Source: a virus
Direction: 5' to 3' (one strand)
DNA: 64,000 nucleotides
Virus record (IMG/VR): IMGVR_UViG_3300036795_000115
Coordinates: 1 to 64,000 of that record
How positions within the stretch are numbered: the stretch's first letter is position 1; every line of letters begins with the position of its first letter. Positions 48,830 to 57,700 of the stretch are shown here, piece after piece. The notes under the pieces are model-generated. The model was not told the origin of the DNA, made no database searches, and worked only from the letters and a program-made list of their open reading frames with translations. A program made the position numbers and the translations under genes.

Positions 48830-51228
48830 TGGCAGTCGCATTCGACGCTGTAGGGCCGTCCTCGGCGGGCAACACCGGTACCAGCTCGGTCACGTCGGCG
48901 TCGTGGTCGCACACCTGCTCCGGCGCAAACCGGGTAGTGGTCGTCGGCGCGGCGATCGACAACGGGTCCTCTGGTAGCACCACGTGCACCGCCACTTACG
49001 GTGGCACCGCCATGACGCCCCTCGGGAAGGTCGCCTCAAACAACGCCACCGGCGGGTTCGTGCAGATGTTCGGGCTCGTTAGCCCGCCGGCCGGGGCGTC
49101 CACCGTCGCGTTGACGGTGTCCACAGCGTCGATCGTGTGCGCCGGGTCGGTGTCATTCACTGGCGCGGGTGGGTTCGGCACAGCGGTCACCGCTTTCGGC
49201 AGTAGCGCGACACCATCAGTCGCTGTCACCGGCACCACTTCTGGGAACCTGATCGTCGATGCGGTGTGCAACGGGTCGGCGATCACCAGTAGTCATCAAA
49301 CCGACCGGTGGCTGAAGAACACCTCGCTGGGTTTTGCTGCTGCCAACGCGTCGTCGTCCACGGCAGCCGCTGGCGGTTCGGTCACCATGAGCTATGCGGT
49401 GACGTCGGATTTCTGGGGCATTGTCGCGGTCGAGGTGCTGGCCGCGTCGACAAGCGCCGCCGGTACCGCATCTTTGGCCGCCGCGACGACGGTCACGGCC
49501 GCCGCGTTCACCTCCACGACCGGTGCTGCCGCCTTGAGCGCTGCCGCCACGGTCATCGCCGCTGGGCTGGGCACCTACTTCCAGGTGGCCGCCCTTGCCG
49601 CGACCACGTCGGTCGCGGCCACCGGTGTGCGGGCAGCCCCGGCGGCCGTGACGCTCGGTGCGGCCACGTCGGTGACCGTGGCGGCGACGGGGGGCTACTT
49701 CCTGGCGGCCCCTCTGGCGGCGACCACGTCAGTGACGGCCGCCGCGACGCGGGCGCTCGCCGCCTCCGCGTCATTGGCTGCGTCGAGCTCCGTCACCGCG
49801 ACTGGCACTGGCGCCTACTTCCAGGTGGCTGCTCTTGGGGCTGTCACCTCGGTTGCCGCCGCCGGGGTTGCGACCGCCGCCGGCACGGCCGCCCTCACTG
49901 CCGTTACGTCGGTCGGGGCGACCGGAGTGCGGGTCGCGCCGGGTGCCTCGGCTCTCGTCGCCGCGTCTTCGGTGTCCGCGACCGCGTTCGTCTCCACGAC
50001 CAGTTCGGCGTCTCTCGCCGCGAGCACCGCTGTGTCCGCGACCGGTGTGCAGATCGCCCCGGGCGCCGCCGCGATCACAGCAGCCACCACGGTCACGGCA
50101 GATGCGGTTCGGGCGCAGCCGGGCACGGCCGCACTGGCGGCTGCTACCAGTGTCGCGGCCACCGGCTTTGCCACCACGACCGGCACCGCCGCCCTCGCGG
50201 CCTCGACCACGGTCGGCGCCGCCGGTGTGCAGATCGCACCAGCCACCGCCGCCCTCGCTGCGACGACGGTGGTGGCCGCGACCGGTGTGCGGGGGCAGTC
50301 GGCGACCGCCGCCCCTGCCGCACTCACATCCGTGTCGGCCACCAGTTTTGCGACCACGGCCGGCTCGGCGTCTCTGACCGCTGTCACCTCGGTGACCGCC
50401 GATACCGCCGGGTCCACCAGTGCAACGGCGTCCCTCGCGGCTAGTACCGCCGTGACCGCGTCCGATGTGGTCACGATGCCCGCGACGACCTCGCTCACCA
50501 GCACAACCTCGGTGTCTGCCGCCGCCCTAGCCGCGCTGGGTGCTGCCGCCGCGCTCAGCGCAGCCACTACGGTCACCGCCGCAGCGGTCCGTGTTCAACC
50601 CGGTGTTGCTGCCCTGTCGGCCGGCACAGCTGTGTCCGCGACCGGGACCGCCTCGACCACCGCCTCAGCGGCCCTCAGCGCCGCCACCTCGGTCACCGCC
50701 GACACCGCCGGCGGCAGCTCCGGTATCGCAACCCTGTCCGCGACCACGACGGTGGCCGCGTCCGGTGTCGTCACCACCACGGCGACAGTGTCCCTTGGCG
50801 CGACCACGACGGTCGGCGCCGCCCCAGCAGGTGCAACAGCGGGTGCGGCCACGCTGTCCGCCACCACAACGGTGTCGGCGGTCGGAACCCTGCTGGTCGC
50901 GGCTGCCGCGTCGTTGTCGGCGGCCACCGCGCTCACCGCGAACGCGGCCAACGTCGGCGGCGCCACCCTGGCTGCATCCACCACCGTGGCTGCCCAGGCG
51001 TTCGCCGATTTGGCGGCTACCGCCACGTTGGGCGCGGTCACCACGGTTGCCGGTGGCGCCCAGTGGTCCACCCAGGGCGCGGCGATGCTGCGGGCGGTCA
51101 CCATCGTGACCGTGTTGGTGCGCACCAACTGGGTGCCGAAACCCGCTGCGCCCACCGCTGTGCTCACCGTGCACGCCGGGCAACCGACGGTGCTGGTCAG
51201 CCCGTTCGCCGTGTCCGTGGGGGTGTAG
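48829..51228 (+). CDS. Giant repeat tail fibre (799 aa)
   Basis: Residues 1-205 are a beta domain (FDAVGPSSAGNTGTSSVTS ... VVVGAAIDNGS) related in style to the N-terminus of 39328-41343. From residue 207 to about 745 the protein is a run of roughly 26 units of 19-21 residues, pattern TAALAA(T/S)TSVTATGV. The C-terminal 50 residues leave the pattern. Repeats with small residues and Thr every second position suggest a long beta solenoid shaft. Composition is almost only Ala, Thr, Ser, Val and Gly. Confidence 0.75.
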   Translation: MAVAFDAVGPSSAGNTGTSSVTSASWSHTCSGANRVVVVGAAIDNGSSGSTTCTATYGGTAMTPLGKVASNNATGGFVQMFGLVSPPAGASTVALTVSTASIVCAGSVSFTGAGGFGTAVTAFGSSATPSVAVTGTTSGNLIVDAVCNGSAITSSHQTDRWLKNTSLGFAAANASSSTAAAGGSVTMSYAVTSDFWGIVAVEVLAASTSAAGTASLAAATTVTAAAFTSTTGAAALSAAATVIAAGLGTYFQVAALAATTSVAATGVRAAPAAVTLGAATSVTVAATGGYFLAAPLAATTSVTAAATRALAASASLAASSSVTATGTGAYFQVAALGAVTSVAAAGVATAAGTAALTAVTSVGATGVRVAPGASALVAASSVSATAFVSTTSSASLAASTAVSATGVQIAPGAAAITAATTVTADAVRAQPGTAALAAATSVAATGFATTTGTAALAASTTVGAAGVQIAPATAALAATTVVAATGVRGQSATAAPAALTSVSATSFATTAGSASLTAVTSVTADTAGSTSATASLAASTAVTASDVVTMPATTSLTSTTSVSAAALAALGAAAALSAATTVTAAAVRVQPGVAALSAGTAVSATGTASTTASAALSAATSVTADTAGGSSGIATLSATTTVAASGVVTTTATVSLGATTTVGAAPAGATAGAATLSATTTVSAVGTLLVAAAASLSAATALTANAANVGGATLAASTTVAAQAFADLAATATLGAVTTVAGGAQWSTQGAAMLRAVTIVTVLVRTNWVPKPAAPTAVLTVHAGQPTVLVSPFAVSVGV
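49447..51066 (+). repeat. About 26 tandem repeats of 57-63 bases (first fibre)
   Basis: Each unit encodes TAALAATTSVTATGV-like strands with variable loops such as RAAPA or ATTTG. Unit length is not fixed. The coding strand is over 70 per cent GC and rich in GCC, ACC, GTC. Confidence 0.8.
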
Positions 51229-51230
51229 TC

Positions 51231-54200
51231 GTGGTTGCCACGATCAACGCCATCACCACGTCCACTGCCAACACCGAGGCGTTCTCCACCAACAACACCG
51301 CGTTCTCGCTGACCACCACCGCCAACGGTGCGTGCGTGGTCGCGGTCTGTATCACGCGCAGCACCACGGTCAGTATCGCGTCCCTGTCCGGCGGTGGCGT
51401 AACTGAGTGGGACCAGGTCGGCGTTTACTCGTTTGCCGTGAACGGCTCCTTGCCGGCGCAGATCTTCTCGGTGTTCGTCGGGCGGGTGACCAGCTTCGGC
51501 TCGAGCCAGACCGTGACCGCGACCGGCTCAGCGTCGCTGTCCAGCGTCAGCGGCTCGTTTGACTGGCAGATTCTGTCGACGTCCGGCATGGCCGCTGGCA
51601 CGTCGTGGGTTGTGGAGTCCTCAGGCAAATCCCTCAACACGACCAGCTCCACGAACATCACGATGCCCACATTGGCGCCGGCCGCCGCCGGGCGTGCCTA
51701 CATCGGCTACGGCGACCCGCTCAACTCGGCGACCAACACCGGGATCACCTCCGGCTACACCGGGACCATCGAGGCGAGCACCGGAAATCAGTGGATCAGC
51801 AACCTGTCCGTCTCCACGTCGCAGTCTCCGATCGGCAAGCAAGGCTCCGCCGGGGTGTCCGATGCCATCGGCCTCCTGCTCTACGCCACGAACCCAGACA
51901 CGTCTGTCGCCACTCTCCTGAACATCGGCAGTGCGTCGGGTAAGAACCACTTCGAGTTGCAGACCGCGCTCAGTGGGTACGGCGACATCACCACCGCCTC
52001 CCAGGCGGACATCGCCGCCGGCTGGAACACCGACCCGCAGTTCGTGTCTGTCACCGCCGATGGTGCGGTGCAGTTCTCGGTGCGGATGGACGCACCGACC
52101 ACGGACGGTACGGCGTTCCCCCGGTCTGAGCTGCGGGAGATGGCCACCGACGGGGTCACCAACTACGCGTTCAACGCCAGCTCGGGGGTGCACTACATCC
52201 GGGGGCGGTCGCGGATTACCGCGATCACCCCGACCCGCAAGCGGGTGGTCACCGCGCAGATCCACGACGGGTCAACCGGCGACATTCTGAAGTTCTACAC
52301 CCAGGAGAACAGCACCACCGGGGTCTGCGAACTACGCACCGCCGTGGGCGGTACGGGTACCGGTCAGCCGCACCTGGACAACAACTATGTCCTGGGTACC
52401 TGGTTCGACTGGATGATCTACATCAATGCTGGTACGTGGCAGCTGTACTACAACGACTTCGCCACCCCCGTGTGGGACTCTGTCGCCTATGCCGCCGCCG
52501 GTGGCACGTTCGTGTTCAGCGGGGCGACCGAGTACTACGCCAAGGCCGGTTGCTACCCGAACAGCAACGAAACGTTCGACACCGCGACCCTGTACAGCAC
52601 GGTTGAGCTGACGAACTTCCAGCACTGGCACACCGGCTGGCCGACACCGACCGCGATCGTCAACACCGCAACCGCCGCCCTGGCTGCCAGCACGTCGGTT
52701 ACGGCCGCCGGGGCGATCGCGCAGGCAGGTACGGCGACGCTTGGTGCGACCACGTCGGTCAGTGCGACTGGTGTGCGGGAGCAGCCCAGCACGGCGACGT
52801 TGGTCGCTACGACTTCGGTCGCCGCGACCGGTACATACGGTGCGGTCTCGAGCGCGGCCCTGTCTGCGTCGAGCTCGGTCGCCGCCGGCGCGGTCCGCGT
52901 TCAGCCCGCCACCGCGACCTTGTCGGCGGCCACATCGGTCGCGGCTGCCGGTGTCGCCACCACAGCCGGCGCGGCGGCCCTGGCCGCTACGACTTCGGTC
53001 ACCGCCGCAGCCGTTGCGACCACCACGGGTACCGCGTCTCTGTCGGCTACGACTTCGGTTGCGGCCTCGGCCATCGACATCGCCCCCGGTGCCTCGACGC
53101 TGGTTGCCACGACCTCCGTTGCGGCCACGGCCTTCGCCACCACGACCGGCACGGCCAACCTCGCGGCCTCGACCACGGTCGGCGCTTCGGCCGTGGACCT
53201 GGTGGCCGGGTCGGCCGCGTTGTCGGCCGCGACCTCGGTCACGGCCGCCGGTTTCGTTTCGACGGCCGGTTCGGCCGCGTTGGCCGCGTCGACGGCCGTC
53301 ACCGCCACCGGGGTTGGGCAAACGTCGGGCTCTGCGTCGCTTACAGCGGCCACCACAGTCACTGCTGCGGGTGTTCGGGTTCAGCCGGCTACCGCGACCC
53401 TGACCAGCGCAACAACGGTCACAGCGGCGGCCACAGCGGCCACGACCGGTACCGCCGCACTGTCCGCTGCCACGTCGATGGGCGCTGGCGCGGTTGACAT
53501 CGCACCCGGTGCGGCGACCATCGCGGCTGCCACGTCGGTCACGGCCACTGGCCGGCAGACGTTTTTCGCTACCGCCGCCCTGAGCTCGACCACAGCGGTT
53601 ACGGCGTCGGGTGTGCGGACGCAGCCGGCCACCGCAACGTTGGCCTCGAGTACCTCGGCCACGGCCGCCGCGTTCGCCACCACCACCGCAACCGCAACCC
53701 TGACGGCTGCCACCACGGTCACGGCCGACACCTCCGGCGGATCCTCCGGTACAGCGGCGTTGACCGCGATCACCTCCGTCAGTGCGACGGGTGTGCAGAT
53801 CGCGTCCGCCGCCGCTGCGCTGGCAGCGACCACCACGGTCACCGCTGCCGCGAACTCGACGTTGGGTGCGACGGCCGCGCTCGCCGCCTCAGGCACCGTG
53901 GTGGCCGCCGGAGTGCGGGAGCAGCCCAGCGCGGCGGCCCTGAGCTCGGCCACGTCGGTCACCGCGACCGGAACGGCCACCCTCGGCGCAACAGCCGCGC
54001 TCACGGCCAACACCACGGTCGCGGCCTCGGGAGCTGTCACCGCTGTGGCGACCGCCGCCCTGGCGGCCTCGACCACGGTCACGGCCGGAGCGGTACGCGA
54101 ACAACCGGCGACGGCCGGTCTAACCGCCGCCACGACGGTCAGCGCGACCGGGGTACGGGAACAGCCGGCCACCGCCGCGCTCAGCGCGGTCACCTCGGTC

Positions 54201-54788
54201 AACGCGGTCACCGCCAGTTCCACCGACGGGGCCGCGACCCTGGCCGCCAGTACGTCGGTTACGGCTGCCGCGCAGGTGGTCGCCGTCGCGTCCGCGTCCC
54301 TCGGCGCCACGACCTCGGTCACCGGCACCGGCACGGTCAATCAGCCGGCGACCGCAACCCTGTCCGCGAGCACGGCCGTCAACTCCACCGCGACACCCGG
54401 CACCCCCGGTGGTGCGTCGCTGCAAGCGGTCACCGTGCTCACCGCCCAAGCCGTACTGGGTGTGCAGGCCACGGCGTTGCTGTTCGCCGGCACCTCCGTG
54501 GTCGCGGTCGTGCACTTGTCCGCGTTCACCACCGCAGCGCTGTCCGCGGCCACATCAGTGACGGCGCTGGCACACCACCCCAGCTGGGAGCCCGACGTCG
54601 GGGACCCGGCGCTGCTCAACGCGGTGCACGCGTTGCCGCCGGTCACCGTGGCGTCGGTGGCCGCTACGGTGCGGCCGATGATCAGCATCCACGCCGGAAT
54701 AGCCGCCGATGTGGTCGGCGTGTCAGCCGGTAGCCCCCGGACCCTGGGCCCGTTCGTGCAGGCCGGTGCACCGCAGGCCTTGGACTAG
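51231..54788 (+). CDS. Giant repeat tail fibre with a PL7 alginate-lyase-like domain (1185 aa)
   Basis: GTG start 2 bases after the previous stop. Residues 1-220 repeat the N-terminal beta domain of the first fibre. Residues 225-470 hold RSELRE (298-303), QIH (343-345) and YYAKAGCY (435-442), in the order and spacing of polysaccharide lyase family 7, in which Arg, Gln, His and Tyr act on uronic acid chains. Residues 480-1115 are about 31 units of 20 residues (TATLGATTSVSATGV plus REQPS type). The C-terminal 70 residues form a cap. Probably a receptor-binding depolymerase. Confidence 0.82.
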   Translation: MVATINAITTSTANTEAFSTNNTAFSLTTTANGACVVAVCITRSTTVSIASLSGGGVTEWDQVGVYSFAVNGSLPAQIFSVFVGRVTSFGSSQTVTATGSASLSSVSGSFDWQILSTSGMAAGTSWVVESSGKSLNTTSSTNITMPTLAPAAAGRAYIGYGDPLNSATNTGITSGYTGTIEASTGNQWISNLSVSTSQSPIGKQGSAGVSDAIGLLLYATNPDTSVATLLNIGSASGKNHFELQTALSGYGDITTASQADIAAGWNTDPQFVSVTADGAVQFSVRMDAPTTDGTAFPRSELREMATDGVTNYAFNASSGVHYIRGRSRITAITPTRKRVVTAQIHDGSTGDILKFYTQENSTTGVCELRTAVGGTGTGQPHLDNNYVLGTWFDWMIYINAGTWQLYYNDFATPVWDSVAYAAAGGTFVFSGATEYYAKAGCYPNSNETFDTATLYSTVELTNFQHWHTGWPTPTAIVNTATAALAASTSVTAAGAIAQAGTATLGATTSVSATGVREQPSTATLVATTSVAATGTYGAVSSAALSASSSVAAGAVRVQPATATLSAATSVAAAGVATTAGAAALAATTSVTAAAVATTTGTASLSATTSVAASAIDIAPGASTLVATTSVAATAFATTTGTANLAASTTVGASAVDLVAGSAALSAATSVTAAGFVSTAGSAALAASTAVTATGVGQTSGSASLTAATTVTAAGVRVQPATATLTSATTVTAAATAATTGTAALSAATSMGAGAVDIAPGAATIAAATSVTATGRQTFFATAALSSTTAVTASGVRTQPATATLASSTSATAAAFATTTATATLTAATTVTADTSGGSSGTAALTAITSVSATGVQIASAAAALAATTTVTAAANSTLGATAALAASGTVVAAGVREQPSAAALSSATSVTATGTATLGATAALTANTTVAASGAVTAVATAALAASTTVTAGAVREQPATAGLTAATTVSATGVREQPATAALSAVTSVNAVTASSTDGAATLAASTSVTAAAQVVAVASASLGATTSVTGTGTVNQPATATLSASTAVNSTATPGTPGGASLQAVTVLTAQAVLGVQATALLFAGTSVVAVVHLSAFTTAALSAATSVTALAHHPSWEPDVGDPALLNAVHALPPVTVASVAATVRPMISIHAGIAADVVGVSAGSPRTLGPFVQAGAPQALD
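52663..54572 (+). repeat. About 31 tandem 60-base repeats (second fibre)
   Basis: Units are almost all exactly 60 bases, so the pattern lines up at the same phase for 29 successive 60-base blocks. Loops alternate among REQPA, ATTTG, QIAPG and others, and neighbours are less alike than distant units, which indicates old expansion and shuffling. Confidence 0.85.
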
Positions 54789-54795
54789 GAGACTC

Positions 54796-54969
54796 ATGAC
54801 GAGTGGCAATGACCCGCTGGCAACGTCGAGCTACCTCATCTGCAAATACATGCGGTTCGGGTGCACGTGGGTGGCCCGCTGGCTACCCGGCGGCGAGATG
54901 CGCGCCCGCACCCAACGGATAGAGCACGAGAAGACCTGCCGGTTCCAGTACCAGCAGACCCGCCCCTAG
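54796..54969 (+). CDS. Small basic protein at the end of the structural operon (57 aa)
   Basis: ATG at 54796 behind TAGGAG. Two Cys, several Trp/Arg; no membrane helix. Ends before the terminator. Unknown. Confidence 0.6.
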   Translation: MTSGNDPLATSSYLICKYMRFGCTWVARWLPGGEMRARTQRIEHEKTCRFQYQQTRP

Positions 54970-55021
54970 ACCGTTCGGCCGCCCTCGACCGGCTCGTCAC
55001 CGGGGCGGTCGGACGTGCAAA

Positions 55022-55077
55022 AGCCCGCTCGATCAGCGTTGTAGGCAATCCCCGTGCCTCCGCTGGTCGAGCGGGCT
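55022..55077 (-). terminator. Terminator between convergent operons
   Basis: Seventeen-base-pair stem (AGCCCGCTCGATCAGCG against CGCTGGTCGAGCGGGCT, one wobble), 22-base loop. On the minus strand it ends in TTTTGC, a proper intrinsic terminator for the leftward operon; on the plus strand it lacks the T-run but may still act. Confidence 0.85.
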
Positions 55078-55107
55078 CATTCGTGTGTCCGGGGTAAACT
55101 GCCCGGC

Positions 55108-55190
55108 GCAGGGTGTAGCTCAACGGTTCAGAGCGTCAGGCGGCCTAGGTAACGACCTGGATACCCCGGTAAAAGTCCGGGCGCCCTGCG
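55108..55190 (+). tRNA. tRNA-like sequence, degenerate or unusual
   Basis: Acceptor GCAGGGT paired with GCCCTGC, canonical D arm GCTC-AACGGTTCA-GAGC, anticodon stem TCAGG/CCTGG, T stem CCCGG/CCGGG. But the anticodon loop has 15 bases (CGGCCTAGGTAACGA), not 7, and the T loop is TAAAAGT in place of TTCRANT. No anticodon can be read. Either a decayed tRNA, an inserted loop or a tRNA mimic. Confidence 0.5.
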
Positions 55191-55192
55191 CT

Positions 55193-55396
55193 TCAGGGGC
55201 GCTTCCGCATACACGCGGTGAACCCCGGCCAAGGCTGCGGACCCGCCTGGGTTACGGTGCGGTACCACGACCGGCTCCCCGGTCCGCGTGTCCAACCCGG
55301 CGGCATGTCCTCCGGCACGTCGTCGCCGTCGAGGATCACCTCGTCGCCAACGGCCGGTTGATCGGGTGGGTCAACCCAAAGCCAGACGTCGCCCAT
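55193..55396 (-). CDS. Hypothetical protein (67 aa)
   Basis: ATG at 55396 shares a base with the previous stop. Acidic, Pro/Trp-rich with WTRGPGSRSWYRTV; last gene of the leftward operon. Unknown. Confidence 0.55.
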   Translation of the reverse strand: MGDVWLWVDPPDQPAVGDEVILDGDDVPEDMPPGWTRGPGSRSWYRTVTQAGPQPWPGFTACMRKRP

Positions 55397-55581
55397 CAGG
55401 CCGCCGCCCCGCACTTCGCGCACACCGTGCTGGTCACACCGCTGCGGTTGGTCGTCGTCACCCACATGTGCGGGTTGTCCGCCGAACCACACGACCCGGT
55501 GCCCATCAACCGGCGGATCCACGCACGGAGCTCGTCGAGCCGCTCAAGGTGCTCGGTGCGCCGGTAGAGATCGGGGTCCAC
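55396..55581 (-). CDS. Hypothetical protein with Cys pairs (61 aa)
   Basis: GTG start. Charged N-terminal helix (HLERLDELRAWIRRL) and C-terminal CG...CAKCG with His, a probable zinc site. Coupled downstream. Confidence 0.55.
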   Translation of the reverse strand: MDPDLYRRTEHLERLDELRAWIRRLMGTGSCGSADNPHMWVTTTNRSGVTSTVCAKCGAAA

Positions 55582-55592
55582 GGCCCGGGAGC

Positions 55593-56036
55593 CTACCTCC
55601 GGTCAGACACAGCGGCCTGATTCGGGGGCTGCTTCTTCGCCCGGATCCGCCACGGGGTACGACACTTGCGGCAGCGTTCCCACTGCCCGGACTTACGGGC
55701 CCGGGCCACCGCCTCACCGCACGGCGGGCACGCTTTGACCTTCGCCTCACGGTCTTCGACCGTGTTGTTCACAGTGTCCGGGTGCCGGTACGCCTTGAGG
55801 AACACGTACCCGACGAGTCCGACCACGGCGGCGAGCAGCCACGGCCAGGTCGTTGCCCAGTTGGCGACCACGGCGGCTAGGAGCAAACAGAACAGGGCGA
55901 ACAGCACCACATAGCCCAGGGCGGCGTTGCCCTCCGTGCTGCTCGCCGTAGACCGGTACCTGCGCCGGCGGCCGCCGAACGACGTGCCCACCCGCAGCGG
56001 GGTGAACGGGATACGCGCGGACACCCACAACCTCAT
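55593..56036 (-). CDS. Membrane protein with C-terminal zinc ribbon (147 aa)
   Basis: Arg-rich N-terminus, two membrane helices (residues 40-60 and 66-85), then CPPCG and CRKC separated by 18 residues. ATG at 56036 behind GAGGAG. A membrane-tethered zinc-ribbon protein of unknown use; exclusion of other phages is one guess. Confidence 0.65.
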   Translation of the reverse strand: MRLWVSARIPFTPLRVGTSFGGRRRRYRSTASSTEGNAALGYVVLFALFCLLLAAVVANWATTWPWLLAAVVGLVGYVFLKAYRHPDTVNNTVEDREAKVKACPPCGEAVARARKSGQWERCRKCRTPWRIRAKKQPPNQAAVSDRR

Positions 56037-56102
56037 CGGGGTTCTCCTCGTTCCGGTGGTAGGTCATCGTCGCAGGTGAGCGGGGTGCTTATGTAGAGCC
56101 GG

Positions 56103-56318
56103 TCAGGTAATGGGCGGCTTGAACGAGTAGCCCCACAACGACGACGTCAGTCGAACTCCGTTGGCGAACACCAACACGGACAGGAAGTCGGGCTCGTCCT
56201 TGTCGAACACCTTCTCGACGAGGGGGCTGGTGAACTCGCCGCCGGCGCAACAGTCCTCCCATGACACGTCGTAGACGATGCCCACGGTGAGATCGTCAGC
56301 GGCCACGGCGTCGGTCAC
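56103..56318 (-). CDS. Hypothetical protein (71 aa)
   Basis: Acidic beta-rich protein with WEDCCAGGEF; GTG start within a GGAGACACCGTGA box. Looks like an SH3-type small domain (VGIVYDVSW, VFANGVRL). Unknown. Confidence 0.6.
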   Translation of the reverse strand: MTDAVAADDLTVGIVYDVSWEDCCAGGEFTSPLVEKVFDKDEPDFLSVLVFANGVRLTSSLWGYSFKPPIT

Positions 56319-56602
56319 GGTGTCTCCCCGGTCGCATCGGTTCGCTTCAACACCGCACGGGCCTGATCGAGCGCCCCAACCAGGTCAGCGTCTTCGTCGT
56401 TCCATGCGTCCAACACCAGGGTCAGCGCGGTGGCCAGTTGTTCGTTCGCCGCATACAACGTTGCCCCCGGGTAGCAGTCCGGGCACACCACGTCGCCGCA
56501 CGTTTGGCAGAACGCGTTCTTGCGTGGGGGCGGTGTCAGCGACGCGGACGGTGGTTCGTATCCGTCGGGTAAGCCCGGCGTCTTGATCGGCCAATCTCTC
56601 AC
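56315..56602 (-). CDS. Zinc-binding hypothetical protein (95 aa)
   Basis: CQTCGDVVCPDC in the middle and a helical C-terminal half (TALTLVLDAWNDED). GTG start in a GGAGACACCGTGA box. Unknown. Confidence 0.6.
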   Translation of the reverse strand: MRDWPIKTPGLPDGYEPPSASLTPPPRKNAFCQTCGDVVCPDCYPGATLYAANEQLATALTLVLDAWNDEDADLVGALDQARAVLKRTDATGETP

Positions 56603-57009
56603 GGTGTCTCCATCCGTACCGCAGCCTTCAGGTTCTCCTCTAGTCGGTCACGGATGTCGATCCACGCTCTCCGCCCGGCCTTGGGCAGGTCGTGGGCGAA
56701 CCCTTCCCGGGCCAGGTGTTCGACCAGTGCGGTGGCGGCCTCCACGATTGGCGCCTGAGCGGCCACCTGGGCTCGGAGCTTTACCAACTCGTCCTGCGTG
56801 CTCCGGGAGACCGCGAACACGCGTAGCTTCTCGGCGGACCTGATGATCGGCACCTCGTCATGCCTCGACTCCAGCAACTCGTCGGGCGTGTTGTCCGAGT
56901 AGATGGTGCAGCTGCACGACTTCGGGAACCGGCAGCAGCTGGGGTCGTATTCACCTTCGGAGCAGTAAGGCCACTGCTCGATGCACGACAGCAGACGTCG
57001 CTCGCTCAC
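56599..57009 (-). CDS. Hypothetical protein sharing the IVEAATALVE helix (136 aa)
   Basis: N-terminus with six Cys (CIEQWPYC, CCRFPKSCSC), then a coiled region and QAPIVEAATALVEHLAREG, shared with other genes here. GTG start behind GGAGG. Confidence 0.6.
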   Translation of the reverse strand: MSERRLLSCIEQWPYCSEGEYDPSCCRFPKSCSCTIYSDNTPDELLESRHDEVPIIRSAEKLRVFAVSRSTQDELVKLRAQVAAQAPIVEAATALVEHLAREGFAHDLPKAGRRAWIDIRDRLEENLKAAVRMETP

Positions 57010-57269
57010 GACTTGCCTCCGTTCAGGGCGTCGGTCAGGGCGGTCAGCAGCTCGGCGGTTTTCGCGCCGGGGCCAGGGCCAACTCCGACGCCCGCTCGGC
57101 AGTGTTCGACCAGTGCGGTGGCGGCCCGCTCCACCAGGCCACGCCGGTCAAACTCGGCCATGACGATCGGCAACGACGCGTCGACGGCGGGCACCTCGCC
57201 GTCCCGGATCGCAGTTCGGACGTTGTCCAGAGCATCGGCCAGTTCGTCGGGGGAGGGCTGCTCGCTCAC
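57006..57269 (-). CDS. Hypothetical protein of the SPDEL/EFDRRG set (87 aa)
   Basis: PSPDELADAL at the start, MAEFDRRGLVERAATALVE in the middle, Gly/Pro loop, short helix. Shares both modules with 58004-58495. GTG start in a GTGA overlap. Confidence 0.6.
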   Translation of the reverse strand: MSEQPSPDELADALDNVRTAIRDGEVPAVDASLPIVMAEFDRRGLVERAATALVEHCRAGVGVGPGPGAKTAELLTALTDALNGGKS

Positions 57270-57700
57270 CGGCGCACCTCCCTGATCAGCGCCGCCAGCA
57301 AGTCGCCGTCCACCTCGTCAACCGAGTGCGGGTCGTAGCTCTCAGCCAGCCTGAACGCCGCCTGAACGATCGCCTCGCGCTCATTCAGCTCCGCATCGCG
57401 CACGGTCAGCAGCTCACCCCGCCGGTCGTACTCGGCCAGTAGGTACTGCAAGTCGCGGTTACCGGACCCGAGGTATACCTCCGCAGCTCGAAGGCGTGCA
57501 CGCTGCACCAGGTCGGCCAGGCAGTCCGGGCCGTGCTCAATGCTGCCGTCGTCGCGCTCGCCCATCACCGTCTCCTCCCAACCAAACCCACCAACGCTGC
57601 TTGCCGTGTCCCGGCGTAGCGGGTTTGGCCCGTCGGTTGCCTCGTACAGGCCCAGCTCCTCGGCCTGCCGCACAAGACCCGACAGTGGGTCGTCGGTCAC
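57266..57700 (-). CDS. Hypothetical protein of the EFDRRG set (144 aa)
   Basis: Contains LLAEYDRRGELLTVRDAELNEREAIVQAAFRLAE, related to the modules of its neighbours. An internal ATG at 57565 sits behind a strong ribosome site inside a 34-base repeat, so a shorter 99-residue product may also be made, or be the main one. Confidence 0.6.
   Translation of the reverse strand: MTDDPLSGLVRQAEELGLYEATDGPNPLRRDTASSVGGFGWEETVMGERDDGSIEHGPDCLADLVQRARLRAAEVYLGSGNRDLQYLLAEYDRRGELLTVRDAELNEREAIVQAAFRLAESYDPHSVDEVDGDLLAALIREVRR
57562..57595 (-). repeat. 34-base direct repeat, copy 1 of 2
   Basis: On the minus strand GTTGGTGGGTTTGGTTGGGA, then GG, one variable base, GACGGTGATGG. The second copy lies at 58773-58806 with one mismatch. 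Both end at an ATG start codon, and both contain GGGAGG. Confidence 0.75.

Noticed and set aside
52663-54572. CRISPR-like regular repeats in the fibre gene
   Set aside because: The 60-base periodicity is in frame and encodes protein repeats; no conserved palindromic repeat with spacers.
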